Assembly (NCBI RefSeq): GCF_020382885.2
Contig: NC_058499.1
Location: 4,150,001 to 4,214,000, forward strand
Direction of reading: 5' to 3'
Source of the DNA: Scatophagus argus
Lineage: Eukaryota; Chordata; Actinopteri; Scatophagidae
DNA: 64,000 nucleotides
In this document: piece by piece, positions 1 to 13,979 of the stretch
Position numbering within the stretch: position 1 is the first letter of the stretch
Layout: each line of letters begins with the position of its first letter
Made by a program: the position numbers and the translations under genes
Notes under the pieces: model-generated
The model's database searches: none
What the model saw: the letters and a program-made list of their open reading frames with translations, nothing else
Told to the model about the DNA's origin: nothing

Positions 1-3000
1 AGTGACACTACGTGTCCACAGAGGTCAGTTAACATGAAGGGCTTACCTTGTGTCACACGTCAGATCCCACGTGGAGAACTCATGATTATCAAGGTTAGCG
101 ACCGCCCCGGCTGTCACTGGCCAGGCAGCATGTCGTTTGACGAGAACCACCTCGTGACCGGCCTCCCGTGCGGGGTCACGGCTGCAGCAGGTACCCATCC
201 TTCTCACAACAAAGGACCCCTTTGCTGGGTGATTATTAGAGACTTCACCTCTCTAAAACTTCACTTGCAGTTGCTGGCCACTTGATTCAACTTCCCTTTT
301 GTCCAGACTTCAGTCTCCTGTGAATGTAATTCTACAAAGTATCCTCTAAAAACCTGCACCTGTCACACAGCAGATCGTTGAACGTCTTGAACCTGTGGAA
401 GTTGACATCTCCATGAGCTCATCTCAGTCCTTGGCGTTCCACTGTCCCAACCAGTGTCACCCCGTCTTCTCCTGTCCTCTCCGTCTCCGACCTCCCCAGG
501 GCTCCTCACATGACCGCTCTCTCTCCCCAAGCCGCATTGCTAATGTTTGGTGGCTCGGCCCTGGCAGCCTCGCCCTCCTCCTTACACTGACACAAGAGTT
601 ACTGTCTCCCACGACCAGCCAGGCTTTAAGAGCCACAACATTGTATTAACCATCTTGTTGTTTCTTTCACTTGTCTTTTGCTTCTGTGCCCCTCAATCCC
701 TCCTTTGTGTCTGTCTTCCTTTGCTCAATGTTGGACACAGATGGACCGACCGCACTTTGCACTGCCGAGCTTCCACAGACAACAGTCAGTTGCAGTTATA
801 TTGTCTTTGATGGAGAATATTGTGATCTGGTACACATGTGGAAAAAAAAACAGCCTCTTTTTGCTCAGTTTTAGATCCTGCGACGTACATAAAATGTCAG
901 AATTCGGTTCTTTCTCTTTACCGCTCGTTTCTGCTCTTCCAAACTTTCTACACTGTGTCGTTTCTTGATAAGGATTTTCGATTCAGCAATGTCTTTGTTT
1001 GCGAATCATGCTGATTTGTTTACTGCCACACTTCCTTCATGAAACTGTGAGCCAGTCTCACACTCATCGCTCATAGTGTGACTTGTATTCACAAGTGTTG
1101 CGCAACTGCCCTTTTGAGAACCAGATATTGAACCAGGAAAAAAAAAAGGATGGAGAGAAAACAGAATAAAATGGAGCAATCAATGGTGATTCGAATTCCT
1201 TGGAGAGGTGCTCAGGGGTTGAGGAGGTGCAACAATTGCTCAAGGCCACACCAAGTAAGACTGAATATACCAAGGGCACTTGGCTGAAAGGAGAAAAAAC
1301 TCGGATATCATAAAATACAGGTAATCAAAAGATTCTTTTCAAAGGCCTGACATTTGCCGAAAGTACGCAACATGTAACAGGAACAAAGAGAGAAAATGGC
1401 AAACGCTGAGGCTGATGGGCACCCCAAAAGAAATCATTTGACCAAAGATCACCAAAGACCAACGCTGTATTCTTATTATTTCTTCTGTAGAGACAAAGTT
1501 ATATGCTTGCTTTGGAAAGGCTTTCACACAAATAACAACACTTTTCCAAACTCACGTTACAAAGTGCTTCGCACAAGGAAACAACTTTACAACAAGCAGA
1601 TCTTTAAAAGCAATTCAAACAAAAATCAAATAATCAATCAATCAATAAATGAAAATCAAGTAAAATGAGGAGAAGCTCTCCAGTGAATGTACAGTATGTT
1701 CGAAGAGGAGCTTTAGAGGAGGTCACTCATTCTGCTGACCTGATTTTCTCAGGCAGCTCGTTTCATCGCTGCTTCCATCTGCAAATGTTCTGTCACCTCT
1801 GGTGACTACCAGCATGCAACACCACACAACACCATGAAAATAGCAAAATATCTGCCCTGTTGGAGGCTACAGAATTAACTTCCTTTCACATTAGTTTCCT
1901 CTCCTGGGAGTGAAATTGGTGTCGCACCTTCACTCTGATGTTAGCAACATTAACGGGACGATGTCAATGTGCTAATATCTCATCTCTGTCTTATGGACTA
2001 CTGTTGATCTTCGTGTCCTGTCAATCATTATCATCATCATCTTCATCATCAATGCGTCAGAGATGACGCTGAAGGGAATCAGGATTTGAAGGGAAAAGCG
2101 ACCAAACAGGCAGACTGTGAACACTGTACTGTCAGAGTCCTTTTCCGATTTTAAACGAAAGATTAAGACTGTGCATGCAGGAAGCAGTGGATGGTTAATG
2201 TTGTCTGAAATGTAAAATACTTGTTGATGAAGTGCAGCGAGGGGAAATAAAATGCATAACTGTGTTACCCCTTAGCGTGCAGGAAACCAGCTGCAGCTGT
2301 TCCCACTCTATCAAAAGAAACATCGTGCACACAAATCTGCATCGTTTTCTGTGATGTGCTTAACATTCAGTTTGTCATGGAAATCACTTTACTTTTAAGT
2401 TTAACATTTTGTGATACTGTGATAGAATAAGATAAGACCATTGATCCCACACTGGAATATTCACCCAAGAGTCAAAAGCAGAAGCAAAAAAGTCGACTGA
2501 GTGATAAATAAAAAAAGAAACAAGATAAAAATAAAAAAAAGCAAAAGACTTTACTTGTACGTTACACACCAGTCACAAGTGAGAAGACAAAGTGGGCTCA
2601 GAATAAGAAAAATATTGCTTCATGATGGTCACACTGCATTGTTAAAAAGTAAAAGTGAAAAGTAGTACTAATTTGTTGTAACGCTAACCCTTTCACGGTG
2701 CTGGATGTTTCTTTGCGGAGTCGTCATTTTCAATCTTTTCACGTGCACATGCGTCATTCTGTTGTGTTTGTTTCCAATAAAGCATTCGAGAGCTCTCAGA
2801 TGAGGCTGGGAGGCCCTTAATTATTTTCTGATTAGCTTTTTTGGATGGCTATTTGTCTCGTACCAAACCACTTCCTCTGTTCATCTCTGAGTTCATCAAA
2901 ATAAACAAACTCACAACCGCACAGCAGTTTCACACGCAGTCTGTCGCCCTGCTTTGTCTGTGTTTCTGATCCTTCATATTCCCACAGAGCATCACGATAA

Positions 3001-4515
3001 ACCAAATATCAGCCTGACAGATCTGTGTTGTACCCAGATCCTCTGTGAGAGTCTCTGGATTAATACTGCAGCCCCGGGGCGAGGTTAAATATTCAACACA
3101 TCCATTTTCAGACTAACTTCAAAGACGGTATTAAACACACACACACACGCGATGTACTAAAATGACCTCAGAGAGTAATCTTTGTATCTCCAGCAGCATG
3201 AGGGGACAAGGAGGCAGAGGCAGGCAAGACGTTGAACTGTCTCCAAAAATAACGCCTCAGTTTGAAGGGGACGAGAGCAAAGATGAATTATCAGCCACCG
3301 AGAGGAGGACAAACACTCCTCGATGCGAATCTGAGTGTGTATACTGGTCCAACATGCTCTCAGACTCAATATCAAACCAGCACAGCCCTCAGGGTATCAA
3401 TCTTCATCTCATGTAACTGTCAGCAGGAACACAGGTAAGCGTATTCCCTAAAATGTTGAACTGGGTCAAAAATATTTCCGCTGCAGTGCAGTGAATCAGC
3501 AACAAGAAAAAAAAAAAAGTATTATTAACTATTAATAACAACTGTGGATAATAAATGTGAAGGTTATGATCTGGTTATGAAGTGAAAATCTGAATTCTTC
3601 ACCTTCTCCTTCAGGCTGTATGTGAGGTGGATGAAGGTGAGGAAGCAGTCTGGCATCCTGGTGGTTCAAATGGCCAACGGCGGCTAAAACATCAGACTGA
3701 AGATGAAAGCTTTCATCAAACCAGCTGTCACCAGCTACAACACTAGGCCACATTGTGACCCAGCGTATCCGCCGATGGCTGTCCCTGTGCAGACCGGACA
3801 CGAGGAGAAACCACAGGACAAATAATCACATCATCCGCTTGTTTCCAGATTGACTACTTGTTCAGGGAAGAAATCAGTTTTTGGAGAAGTGGCACCACTG
3901 GTTGGATAGAAAATCCAGGCAGGCATGTCAAAGCTACTTTGCTGTCATAAGGTTGTTGTTGTTTTTTAATTATTTGCCCTTTTATATCAGTGAGTACACA
4001 TAATGCCAGATGTGAAATTAATTCTTAGCTCAATAAGATGCTAATGCTGACAGTTATGAACTGTTTCAAATGTTTTCTATAATGTACACAATATTTTTAA
4101 CATTATAGATTAAGCTAAGCTAAATTCTGACTGTTTTCTGACTGTTTTCTTACTTTAAGATTAGTTGCATTAGGAACATCTGTAATATATCAGTCAGCTG
4201 CTGCTGGGGATGGAAGGGGGGGAGGAGGAGGAGAAGGTTCTTTTGTTAAAAACATATCTCAGTGAAGAAATGGAAGAAACGAACAGGAACTGGTCCATTT
4301 TAATGTGCGTTAACTGAACTTTGAAATGCACTTAAGTTTTACCTTTGATGAAACCACTGAAGAGATGCATCAACTGAAGGCATGTGACTTGTCAGCTCTG
4401 AAGTTTACTTTCAGTAAGTGGGAGAAGAATAAAAGAAGCCTTTCATTTGAAGGAATTTGTCTTTTACGACCTTGACCAGAGCTGAGATGATACAATGAAA
4501 GAAAAATGTGTTTAA

Positions 4516-4534
4516 ACACACACACACACACACA
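4516..4534. repeat. (CA)n microsatellite
   Basis: Uninterrupted AC dinucleotide run of about 9 units in the probable plekha7 intron. Confidence 0.9.
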
Positions 4535-4659
4535 GAGCCGTTGATAAATCATTAGCCAGTGGTGATGCTGAGTCCCTGCAGGGTTTCCATACAACTACAG
4601 TGAGTCAGGCATAAACACTGACTCACTCCTCTGATCTCTCTTCTTACCTCCACTCCACT

Positions 4660-4660
<1 letters not shown>

Positions 4661-4693
<33 letters not shown>
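4661..4693. repeat. (CA)n microsatellite
   Basis: Perfect CA run of about 16 units, preceded by CACTC-type imperfect repeats. Confidence 0.95.
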
Positions 4694-4696
<3 letters not shown>

Positions 4697-7600
4697 AGCC
4701 CCCCCACCCGACACCTGCAGCTCACAGCTTTAAATTCATTTTTGCGGCCCTTGTTTAAACTCTTCAGATCAAAAACTTTTCAGTCTGACTTTTTTCCATG
4801 AACTTGTTTTAAAAGACCCGACTGTTTTTGGCTGTGGTGTCTGCCCATCCAGTAGGATCTGATGAGATTATCAGTGATTCTGAATTTTGGATAATTATGT
4901 AAGAAGTCGATAGCTGGAAAATGAATCAACTAATTTTGTCTTGTTTAGCTCCACACTTTAAAATGTTCACTTCCAGTGCAGTGACAAGAATATGATCCCT
5001 CTGCAGCTTTTTCCTCCCTCCGAACACCAATATTAATAACCAACAGCAAACTCACAATACAAACAAAGGAGGACTCGCCAGCTGTTTCACACTCTCTTAA
5101 CCTCTCGGACAGAAACAGAAAAATACATGAGAAGGTGCGGAGCAGAGGCTGGTGGGTGAAGGTCCAGCCAAAACCGCAAAAACAGCAGAAGAAGAGTGGA
5201 AGGAACCTGACAGACCAAAATCAGCTCTGTAAGTCTGAGAGACGAGAGGTGTGAGAGGCGGAGCGTGGAGAACAAGAGTGTGAAAAGGAGAAAATGAGGT
5301 GTATGAGGGTAGGTGAGGGAGAAGCTGCCTCAGCAGATGCTATCTCCTGGGAAGGATCCTAGATTTGATGGAAATGTACTTATCTTATTTACAAAGTCAC
5401 CGCAAGAAACAGGCATTGTCTTCCAACGTTCCCTTCTGAGGTGAACAAACATTGAATGCTCACTCCATTCAAGAGCCAGCATTCCATTCAAAGTCAGGCG
5501 AGGCTGTTTTATCGAGCCAAGCCACCGCTAAGCTGTAATAGCTGCTGGCATTTCTCTGATGTGTTCTCCATTACGCATACCTAACATTTCAGCCATGCAG
5601 CAGGTGACAATTAAAACCTCCCAGGGGTATCAAGTCACATTTGATTGGTTTCAAAAAAAAAAAAAAACAAAAAAAAAGGAATATTGGAACATTAAAGGAA
5701 CATTGCTTCTGTTTCAGGACTTCAAACAAGCAAATCTTAAACTTTGTGAAATGAAGCCAGAGTAGAATAGTAGAATGGGGAGATGATTTACCTATGACCA
5801 ACGCATGTTACTAATTTACTCTCATAAGCTTAGATCGACTGATGCACATTCAAAGAAGCGAAGGCCTGTTTAAAAATCTAAATGTTATCCTGGCATATGT
5901 TGGCAAAGTGCGTGAGGCAGATGTCTGCGGCAAATATCTGGAGGGAACATCATTAAGTATGGAAGACAACACTGGATATAAAGACTGTCCTTGGGCTGAC
6001 ATTTACAAGAAATAATCTTTAACTTTCCTGCTGTTCTCAAAGCAAACAGAGAAACTGGTTAGCACCTCCAACCAATGAAAACAACAGAAAAGCTATTGTT
6101 GACAAAGCTTTCTCTTCCAGCCTTTATTTGTCTGCCAGGGAACTGTTGGTTCTTTGGTTTAGCCATGGCTCCACTGCAATACAAAGCCTCTTTTTCATCT
6201 GGGGACAAAGAGCGTTGGACAGCGAGCACAAACCAACCCTATGTTCTTATGCTTTTAGTATGATCCATCACTTTCATTAGCAGGTACGCAAAGATTTTCC
6301 ACCTAGATGGAAAAACAGCTGCCTTTCCCAGAAACCTTTTGCATGAATTCGTCCTTTCTGTGTGAGCAAAGCAGCCCTTAAGGTGGATTCGTTTGAAGGC
6401 AGCGTGGCCTTCTCTCTACATAGTGTCTATATTTAGATCTTTTCACTCTTGTGTTCAGCTGGGGACCAAACACCTCTCAGCCAAATGAAGATTTTGGAAA
6501 TAGCCATTAGTACCTTGCCTGTGTCCTTTCCGGGGACTATTTTCCGATATGATCTTCTAATTCTTTCTAATGGCTGTTTGTCAGGGTTGTGATACAGTCA
6601 TTCTACCTTGAATTACTTACCACTAAAAAAGTATGGTGGTATATTAAATCAAGGTTAACCTGCTGTGAGCATTACTGTATTTTTTTTAAAATCTCGAATC
6701 ATCCGTCCAGACTAATGATATGCTATTCGGTGCTGACAGAGAAGCGCTTCAAACCTTTTTGCAGGTTAATAAAGTAATTTCTAAAAACATTACAGGGCAG
6801 AAAAACGACTGCAGTGGTCTTGTGGTAGTTACAGTCAGAGTAACACAGAGCGTAACGGGTTTAAGTCTTGCACGGCCATACTCCTGACATTATCGTAAGC
6901 TGCTTTGAGATAAGCCTCTTTGTCACTTTGCTTCGTGATACTATCATTGTGCTTACGCTGCCAATCATGCGGCGCTCAAATCACTGCACGGCCAATGTTA
7001 CGTTTCCAGCCAAAGCATCACCTCTGCAAGTATTCAGGTTTAAGTTTAGTGAGCCTGAGTTTTCGAACAGGACGTCAGCTGGTTACAAACTGTCCTGTAT
7101 TATAACAGTAAAATGTGCTTCTGGCAACATGGAGGGCAGTTAAACATTGTTCGTTTGCATATTCTCCACACAAACAAACACAATAGAAAGCTGGTGAAAA
7201 ATCAACAAAGGTTCAATTTAAAATAAGCCAATATACATCAGTTGGTTAAAGTGATGTTTTAATGCTATTTATTCCGGCAGAAAAGGATATATTTTGCTAT
7301 TTCAGCAATATTACATAATCTTTTTTAATCCTTTATTCCGCTCTTCTGCTCTTATATATTTCATTCTGTTGTGTGTTTTGTAACCTCCGTCTTTTATGTT
7401 CCTGTAAAAGAGATTTTCATTCTCAGTAAATTAATTTGCTGTTTCTGGGATTTTCACCCATGTCTCACAACCTTCATTGGTATGGAGTTTGCTCGGATGT
7501 CAACGCATGATGTGAGTGTGGAACTTTGGTCAAGTGCTAACAGGTGGTCATACAGCTCCTGTCTCTGTTCAAACATGGCCTTTGGAATCAGATGTGAATG

Positions 7601-10600
7601 GCCTTCCTGAGCACCAAGAGATGTGGCTGACTAATCCAGGACCTTGTGTTAAGTTTACTTTTATTTTTTTTTTGACTCAACTGCATATTCTAAAAGAATG
7701 ACGTCTTTCGCTCTATGATCTTTCTATGATCTTTTCCTCCACAGCTTAAACTCAACGAGTTCATTCATTCCTCAACGCAGCAAAACGTTGACTCAGTGCA
7801 TGAAAGAGATGACACTGTTGCTGAGAGACTTGTAATGTCTGTGTATGACACACACTTCGATGTACTGGAACTGTTTGTCTGTAAAACAATTTCCCAGAGC
7901 CTTCTTCACTTTGCTGGCTTTCCTCGTACCTGAGAAGCCAGAAAACCCAAGAATGCTGAGCACTTTTTAAATGAAATCTGATCTAATGTAAATGAAATGG
8001 TCCAGTGCAGCTGAGGATGACAGGACTGAACCAGCTGTCCTCTATCACCAACAGGCATCAGTGACATCTCTCACACTCAGGTTGACTCTCTTCCTCTTCC
8101 TGTGTGTCTTTCTGTCTGTCTGTCTCTCTCTCTCTCCAGTCTGCCTGCCTTCCTGCCTTAAATCCCCTCCAGTGAAGCCAGTCATGCAGACGTTCCTGCA
8201 GGAATTTATCCCTCCTTGGACGTGATCAGCTCCGCTCCACACCTCCCAGCGCTAGGAGCCCCCTGCTGGGAATGGCTGCAGGACAAGACCCATCCGGAGG
8301 CCCCTCAGACGTAAGAGACAAATCGTGCCTGTTTGCATGTGCTCAGGTATGAGCAAACACAAGACTGAGGCAAATAGCTGGAGAGTTAGAGCATTCTTAG
8401 ACAAACACACATGACCCGTTCACGGAGAAATACTTCTGAACAGAGGAATGCGTTTATCACGCGGAGGTGGAAGTCGTCAAACAAAGCAAACTCATACTTA
8501 CATCCCACTTGTCCGTGGGGGGACATAACAGGGGATTATTAAAGCAAGCCCGGGCAAAGAACGACTGAGTGCGAATGCTGAGAGACAAACAGGAACGAAG
8601 CAACAAGAAAACAGCCAGAAGCAGACACACAATCGGACTCCTGATGCTGCTGTTGCGTCTACGATGAGCTCATCACCGGCTGTGGGAATCACGGAGGTGT
8701 ACGGAAGACAATCTGTCAAAACCTTCACACTGTGATTCCAAAACAATACTCATGTGGCATTCTGTGACGCCAGCTTCTGATCATTTCACTGAAAACACAA
8801 GCGACATTTAGCTTTAAGTTCCCTGAGGATACGCTGATGATTCGATGATTCAGACCATCTCAGAGGCTTTAGCCTTTCTACTAAAAGTGGTGAGGAAGTA
8901 ATTAGAGAGTCAGAAATCAAGGTTAAAAAAAAAAACACAGGGGACAGGAGAGAGACGAAGCCACAGAGGGATAAGAGACATCAAAACTGCGGAGATGGAA
9001 TATTTTAACATCTTACTTGATGGCGAACTGAGGATTTATTTCAACTAAACCAGAGGTGAGTGTGAAAAGACAAATGGAAACGAGTTTTCCAGATTACTCA
9101 ATGATGAAAGAAACTGCTGAGATTGAGATTTACTCCATCAAGTGGTAAGCATCACTTTTAACAACAAATATTCATATTAAAGTTGAAAATGTTTCTCTAA
9201 GGGCCCCTGAATTGGATCTGGTGGGATTGTTTCACTACAAAACCACAGAGTATCATTAAAAATTATAAAAGCATCTGAGAAACCACCTCCAGTCCGCTGC
9301 ACAACACAACATCGGTGACAGATTCTGTCCCGTTTAAGCCGTAGGGATGAAACTGGGCTTCGTTTCTCTGAAGCAGCCGATTCACAGAACTCTGTGAGCA
9401 TCCGAAGACAATGTGAAACATGTGGAGACACAGAGGGAGCCATGTTGTTCCTTTTCCGAGTAATAAAAACATGAAAAACATTTTGTGGACAGAAGAGTCT
9501 CCAGAACAGACAGCGGTGGAGGCCTGGGGTGCTGTTATATAAACACGGCCTCCAGATAAATCGCCCCCTCCAATGTGAGGAGGATATTGGATTTCAAGGT
9601 AGTTATTACTTCACCTTGTTATTTCTGTTCAAGAAGTACCAAACATAAGCCAATTAAAAGTTTGGAGAGGGAGACAGACAAGAAACAAACGTCCCTCTAA
9701 AGCAACGGAAAAATGTGTCTTGTCAATTACTTTTTCAATTAATCGGTTAACCTTTTACACAATACTTCCTGCATAAAATGAGTGTGGTGAAAAATGGCCA
9801 TCAAATGTGCTCTGAGCCCAAGAAGACCCCGGCTTGTTTTGTTTGTGGAGCAGTTCAAAATGGAGCTGTGGCCATTGATCAGTTAATCAATAAACTGATT
9901 GTAGTCGAGAGTATTCTGTATCAATGTTCATTAGTATTCCTTGGTTGCAGCCCTTGTTTAAAACAAAAGAAGCTTGATTTACAAAGATATGAAAGCACAG
10001 ACGCTCCGCTCTCCGTTACACTGCTTCGTGGATGCAGTACTGAGGTGTAGTACTGTAGAGTACCACCACAGATCTATCTTGGTTGGTCCTAGCTGAGAAA
10101 GATGGCGACTGCCAGGGTTGGAATAAGGTTATAAGACCTGTAAAAAATAAAAATGCCTCTGGCCCTGTTTGGGGGTATTTTGGGTTTAGTCCTGCTGAAA
10201 AAGGTGAGCTGCCATTTCATTAGCCACAGAATTTTATTTAACTCCCAGCCTACCACCACACTCGCACATTAACTCCATTCAGAGGTGTGTCAGCATCTGC
10301 AGCGAGAGCCATCAGGTCAAGAAGAAGGACGCTTATTTCCTGTCTAATCATTATTCTGTGGGCCAATAAACGGTGCAAGACTGGCCTAAATAGGCTATTT
10401 GCATATTAGACATACAGCACTGTAGGCCTGACTGTGTCATACCTGCTATAAACGCATGTCTCACTGTTATCTGGATACCCACTGGCTACACCAGAAGCAC
10501 CAAAACATGGCTGCTAAATCGCCGTCAAATGACAGCAGATGTTTTCCAAGATTGTGTCACAAGCGTATTGCCGGTGGCTGCACTGCCTGTCAGGCATCAA

Positions 10601-10805
10601 GGCTGAATATTAACATATTTCTGGGAAAATAAAGAAATGCTCCACAGCTTGCCGGGCAAACAAGAGAAAAGTGTGGCATAAATTAAAGGTTTCGTTGAAA
10701 AAGAAAATCTTAAACCAGAATTTTAAATACACAGTAATTGCCAGTTTCATGTATTTTTTCAATGAGTCCATTCAGGATTATTTTTAGCAAGTGGCAGCAA
10801 AAAGA

Positions 10806-10844
10806 GACAGACAGACAGACACACACACACACACACACACACAC
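10806..10844. repeat. Compound (GACA)n(CA)n microsatellite
   Basis: GACA tetranucleotides run directly into a CA run of about 12 units, then CTCTCTG. Confidence 0.92.
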
Positions 10845-12989
10845 TCTCTGAGTCTGAGTCACACATCACTGCAGAACATGGCAGCACATCAGGACTTATT
10901 CTGATGCATTTTAATTAGCGTCTAACACAACGAGACGTTTTGCAAGAAGCCAGAGTTCCAATAGCTTTTACTCAAAACAGCTTTCACTTGAAAAAAAAAC
11001 AAAACTGTTTGTACAGAAACAATTACCACCAATAGCAACATGAATGACCTCCGCCCTCCGTTATCTGCCACGACACTTGAGTCTTTGTCAGCTCAGCAGC
11101 ACAGACGGGTGATAAAACACTAAATCCCACTGAGGGTGTTTACAGGACCTCAGAACAGCTGAGTAAGTCCACAAATCTAACTGCCAAAATGGAAAAGTGC
11201 TTTCCATGTATGAATACTGAACAGTCCAAGGATCAGTTGCACAGTGGGGGGTCTTACAAACAAACCCACACACCCGACTGTGCGTGTCGCACTGAAATAC
11301 ATTCACCTCAGAGGATCTTTGCGTTTCCTCTGAGCTCAGGCACACGTCAGTGAACTATGCATAATAACTTATGTGTGTTAATATCATATTATGTAATCGC
11401 GACTGAACTGATCTCACCTGATAGAACCAATCCAAACAAAAACATTTAAAAACCGCTGACGCTTGTGTTTCTTACTGTCATTGTTTTGGGTCCAGAGTCA
11501 CGACTCAAGTCAAGACTATAAGTTCCAAGTCAAATCCAGGTCCTAAGATTTGTTTTTCAGGTGCTAAACGAGTCTTTTAGTCGTCTCATCTGCTGAACGC
11601 ACGCTTCCCTCCTGTTCGTCACGTGACTCGAGTTCACACCTCCACCCACTGCTGCCCCGAAAAGACATCACCCTGATGTCGACAGGTTGCCAAAGCAGCC
11701 ACAATGGAGGTGATTAGTCACCTTCCTCACTCACACAAAACTTCAAGGTCAAAGAGCGGGAGCTTTCTTGTGTATTTATGCGTGGAAACGTCATCGCAGA
11801 GAGACGAACGGCGGCGTGACAGCTCCAAGAGAAGCAGACCACAATGCAGGAAAGCAGTTCAGCAATCGCAAACAAATGATTTTAGATTCGTGCCACACAT
11901 CATCATAAGCACTCTGTGGTGATCTTCATACTGCATATACACCTCCATACAGCTAATGCAACCTAACAGTAACAGTGCTGTTTGCAGTGCTTTTCTGGGA
12001 TTCGCAGGATCTGAACTGTATTTTGCAATTACGCAGTCACGCATAGTTAAAGGTAGATACTGTCAAGATCTATTTATCTTAAATTTGACTGTTCCAGGCA
12101 AAGATACAACTGCAATTTAACAATTACCACAATTAGTCTCCTTCAGAGTGAGGAACACTCTTAGACAAAGGATTTTAGACCATCACGTGACTCTGACAAC
12201 TGTTTTTACACAATGGAATTTTAAACACGGAAAATATTCAAATTAAGAGAAGGTGTGACATAATTTTAACATCTTTTTAACGTATCTGGTGGAGCAAAAA
12301 CTGTTTTGAGTTCAGTATTTCTAAAGTACTGCAGACACTATCAGAGCCTGGCACATCGGTATCAGCATGTACTGTACGTAGTCAGATATGAAACAAAAAT
12401 TTGCCATAAATATATGGCGACAGAATTATTAGGAATAATCTGGAAACATATCCACTTTGTTTGTCTACCAGAATTTGCTTAAGTGTTAACATACTAATAT
12501 TTATATCAGTAAAATATTAATCAATTTCTAGTATACTGATTTCTAGTACATTACAGGTCCAGCTCTGCCTTCTAAATTTGCAAATGAGTATACAAACAAG
12601 TCCTGTCTAAATACACCTTTCAAAGTAATACTGGAATATGGAGAAAATAACTGGACGAAGCAGACAGCCAAAAACCAAAGTGGGTGCCACATAAAAACAG
12701 ACAATCAGAAAGCTCACAGAGGACCCAAACAGTTCGGATCAATGCAGGAAAACACCGCCTGAATGCAAAGAGGTGGACCGTGTGAAACTTAGAGCTGACA
12801 CCTGCAGCTCATGCGAGGCAGCAAATGAAAGCTGCGGGGTCATCAGAGGGTCAGCAGGTTAGCCCCAGTCCCTGCGGTAATCAGTCCTGCTACAGACAGG
12901 AGCCATATTAAGCTGCACGGTAACTTAGAGTAATGCGCAGGTGACTGTGGCAGCAACAGACACAGCGACGGTAGTCATGAGGCACTTAC

Positions 12990-13499
12990 TTTATGAAGAA
13001 ACTCGCCCCTTCGTTCGTAAAACCTTCCTCCCAACCCTGAGGTAGGTCTGAAACAAAAAACAACAGACTTGTCTGTAACACCTCAAAGTTCCGCTCCTCG
13101 GGCTGGGCCCAAAAACCGCACACCGAAGTTGAGAGCGAAGATAAAGTAAACACGAGGGCAAAATGAAGCCGGGTCAAACAGACCTAGCTTCACTTAAGCT
13201 AGCTACCTGAGCGGATCATGTGTCCGGAGTTTACAGGTTCACCGGAGCGGGGATGGAGCCAGGTGGTGGTACGCGACTCATCGCTGCCGCGCAGACGGAG
13301 GGAGAGAGAGCAGAAAAACACCTGTTACACCACCGGGGAGGAAACACCAGCAGACCCCGTCAACTCCCGTTAAACCGGGAGAGACGGTGCGACAAAGCCG
13401 TAATGATCCCACTCACTTGATGAAGAAGACCCTGCCGTCCCTGCAGACACCGTAAGACCAGTGTTCAGGTAAGGTGTCCCGCCCGAGAGGCGCCGCCAT
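12990..13499 (-). CDS. plekha7: plekha7, first three coding exons (tandem WW domains), partial
   Basis: PLEKHA7 is an adherens-junction scaffold that links p120-catenin/cadherin complexes to microtubules through WW, PH and coiled-coil regions. Three exons join in phase: 13417-13499, 13207-13283 and 12990-13047. They encode 72 residues. The protein starts MAAPLGRDTLPEHWSYG and the first WW domain runs through W14 to TTWLHPRSGEPVNSGHMIRS. A second WW domain then begins (DLPQGWEEGFTNEGASFF). Donors are gtgagt, gtagct and gtaagt. The start ATG sits in a GCCGCC-type context. From recall, the match to human PLEKHA7 is closer than to PLEKHA5 or PLEKHA6, especially PVNSGHMIRSDLP and GWEEGFT. The second WW is cut after its first strand, so the PH domain and the rest must lie below position 1, after an intron of more than 12.9 kb. 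Introns 1 and 2 are only 133 and 159 bp. Confidence 0.93.
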
Positions 13500-13660
13500 G
13501 ATCCGGTTTGAAGTCCTATTTCATCTCATTCCCTCTCCATGGAGTCTCCCGGGAGCTCAATGATCACCGCTAGGGCCAGCGCTGCCTTCAGGGACTCCTC
13601 TGAGGCACGTACATCGCACCACCGCAAACACGTTCACGTCTATGACACTGGAAACAGGAG
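13200..13660. promoter_or_regulatory. GC-rich first-exon region and probable promoter of plekha7
   Basis: CpG density rises sharply here compared with the AT-rich flanks, across the first two coding exons and about 150 bp upstream of the plekha7 ATG. No TATA box is evident upstream of the ATG at 13499. It is read as a CpG-type promoter on the minus strand, but the transcription start cannot be placed from sequence alone. Confidence 0.5.
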
Positions 13661-13944
13661 TCTGAGCTGAAAAAAACTAGAGTTATGTTTTTATATATTT
13701 TTACGTTTCTGTAAATTTAGAGATTTATAATGACGCACAGTGAGGTTTATATTTACAATTAAACACATATTACACACCCCTGTTTTAGGCTAAATCTGAT
13801 TGTTTTATGCAATATAAATATACAAATAAATATGAAATTTTAATGAAGTTAATTTTCAAACAGAATTACCTAACCTGTACCAGACTATAATGTGGGAAGA
13901 TAAAATGTATATAACCTATGACTGGACAGTAAAATTAACCTTGG

Positions 13945-13979
<35 letters not shown>

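Larger units (their letters stand above)
1..12989 (-). other. Probable intron 3 of plekha7; no convincing exon
   Basis: The WW2 exon ends at 12990 with a gtaagt donor, and I find no continuation of WW2 (the H-x-V-T-G region) and no PH-domain exon in this stretch. It is AT-rich, with scattered microsatellites and no long open frame with recognisable homology. One GC-rich exon-like block at 47-181 is discussed as a finding. That the stretch is intronic is inferred from the incomplete plekha7 reading frame. Confidence 0.6.

Noticed and set aside
3532..3801. 89-codon minus-strand frame with HNQ and HPP motifs, considered as the plekha7 WW2 continuation
   Set aside because: It lacks the expected H-P-V-T-G region in the right phase and has no convincing acceptor; chance similarity.
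9480..9545. Sequence TTTTGTGGACAGAAGAGTCTCC resembling a Tc1 transposase stretch
   Set aside because: Too short, with no flanking transposase homology or inverted repeats visible.
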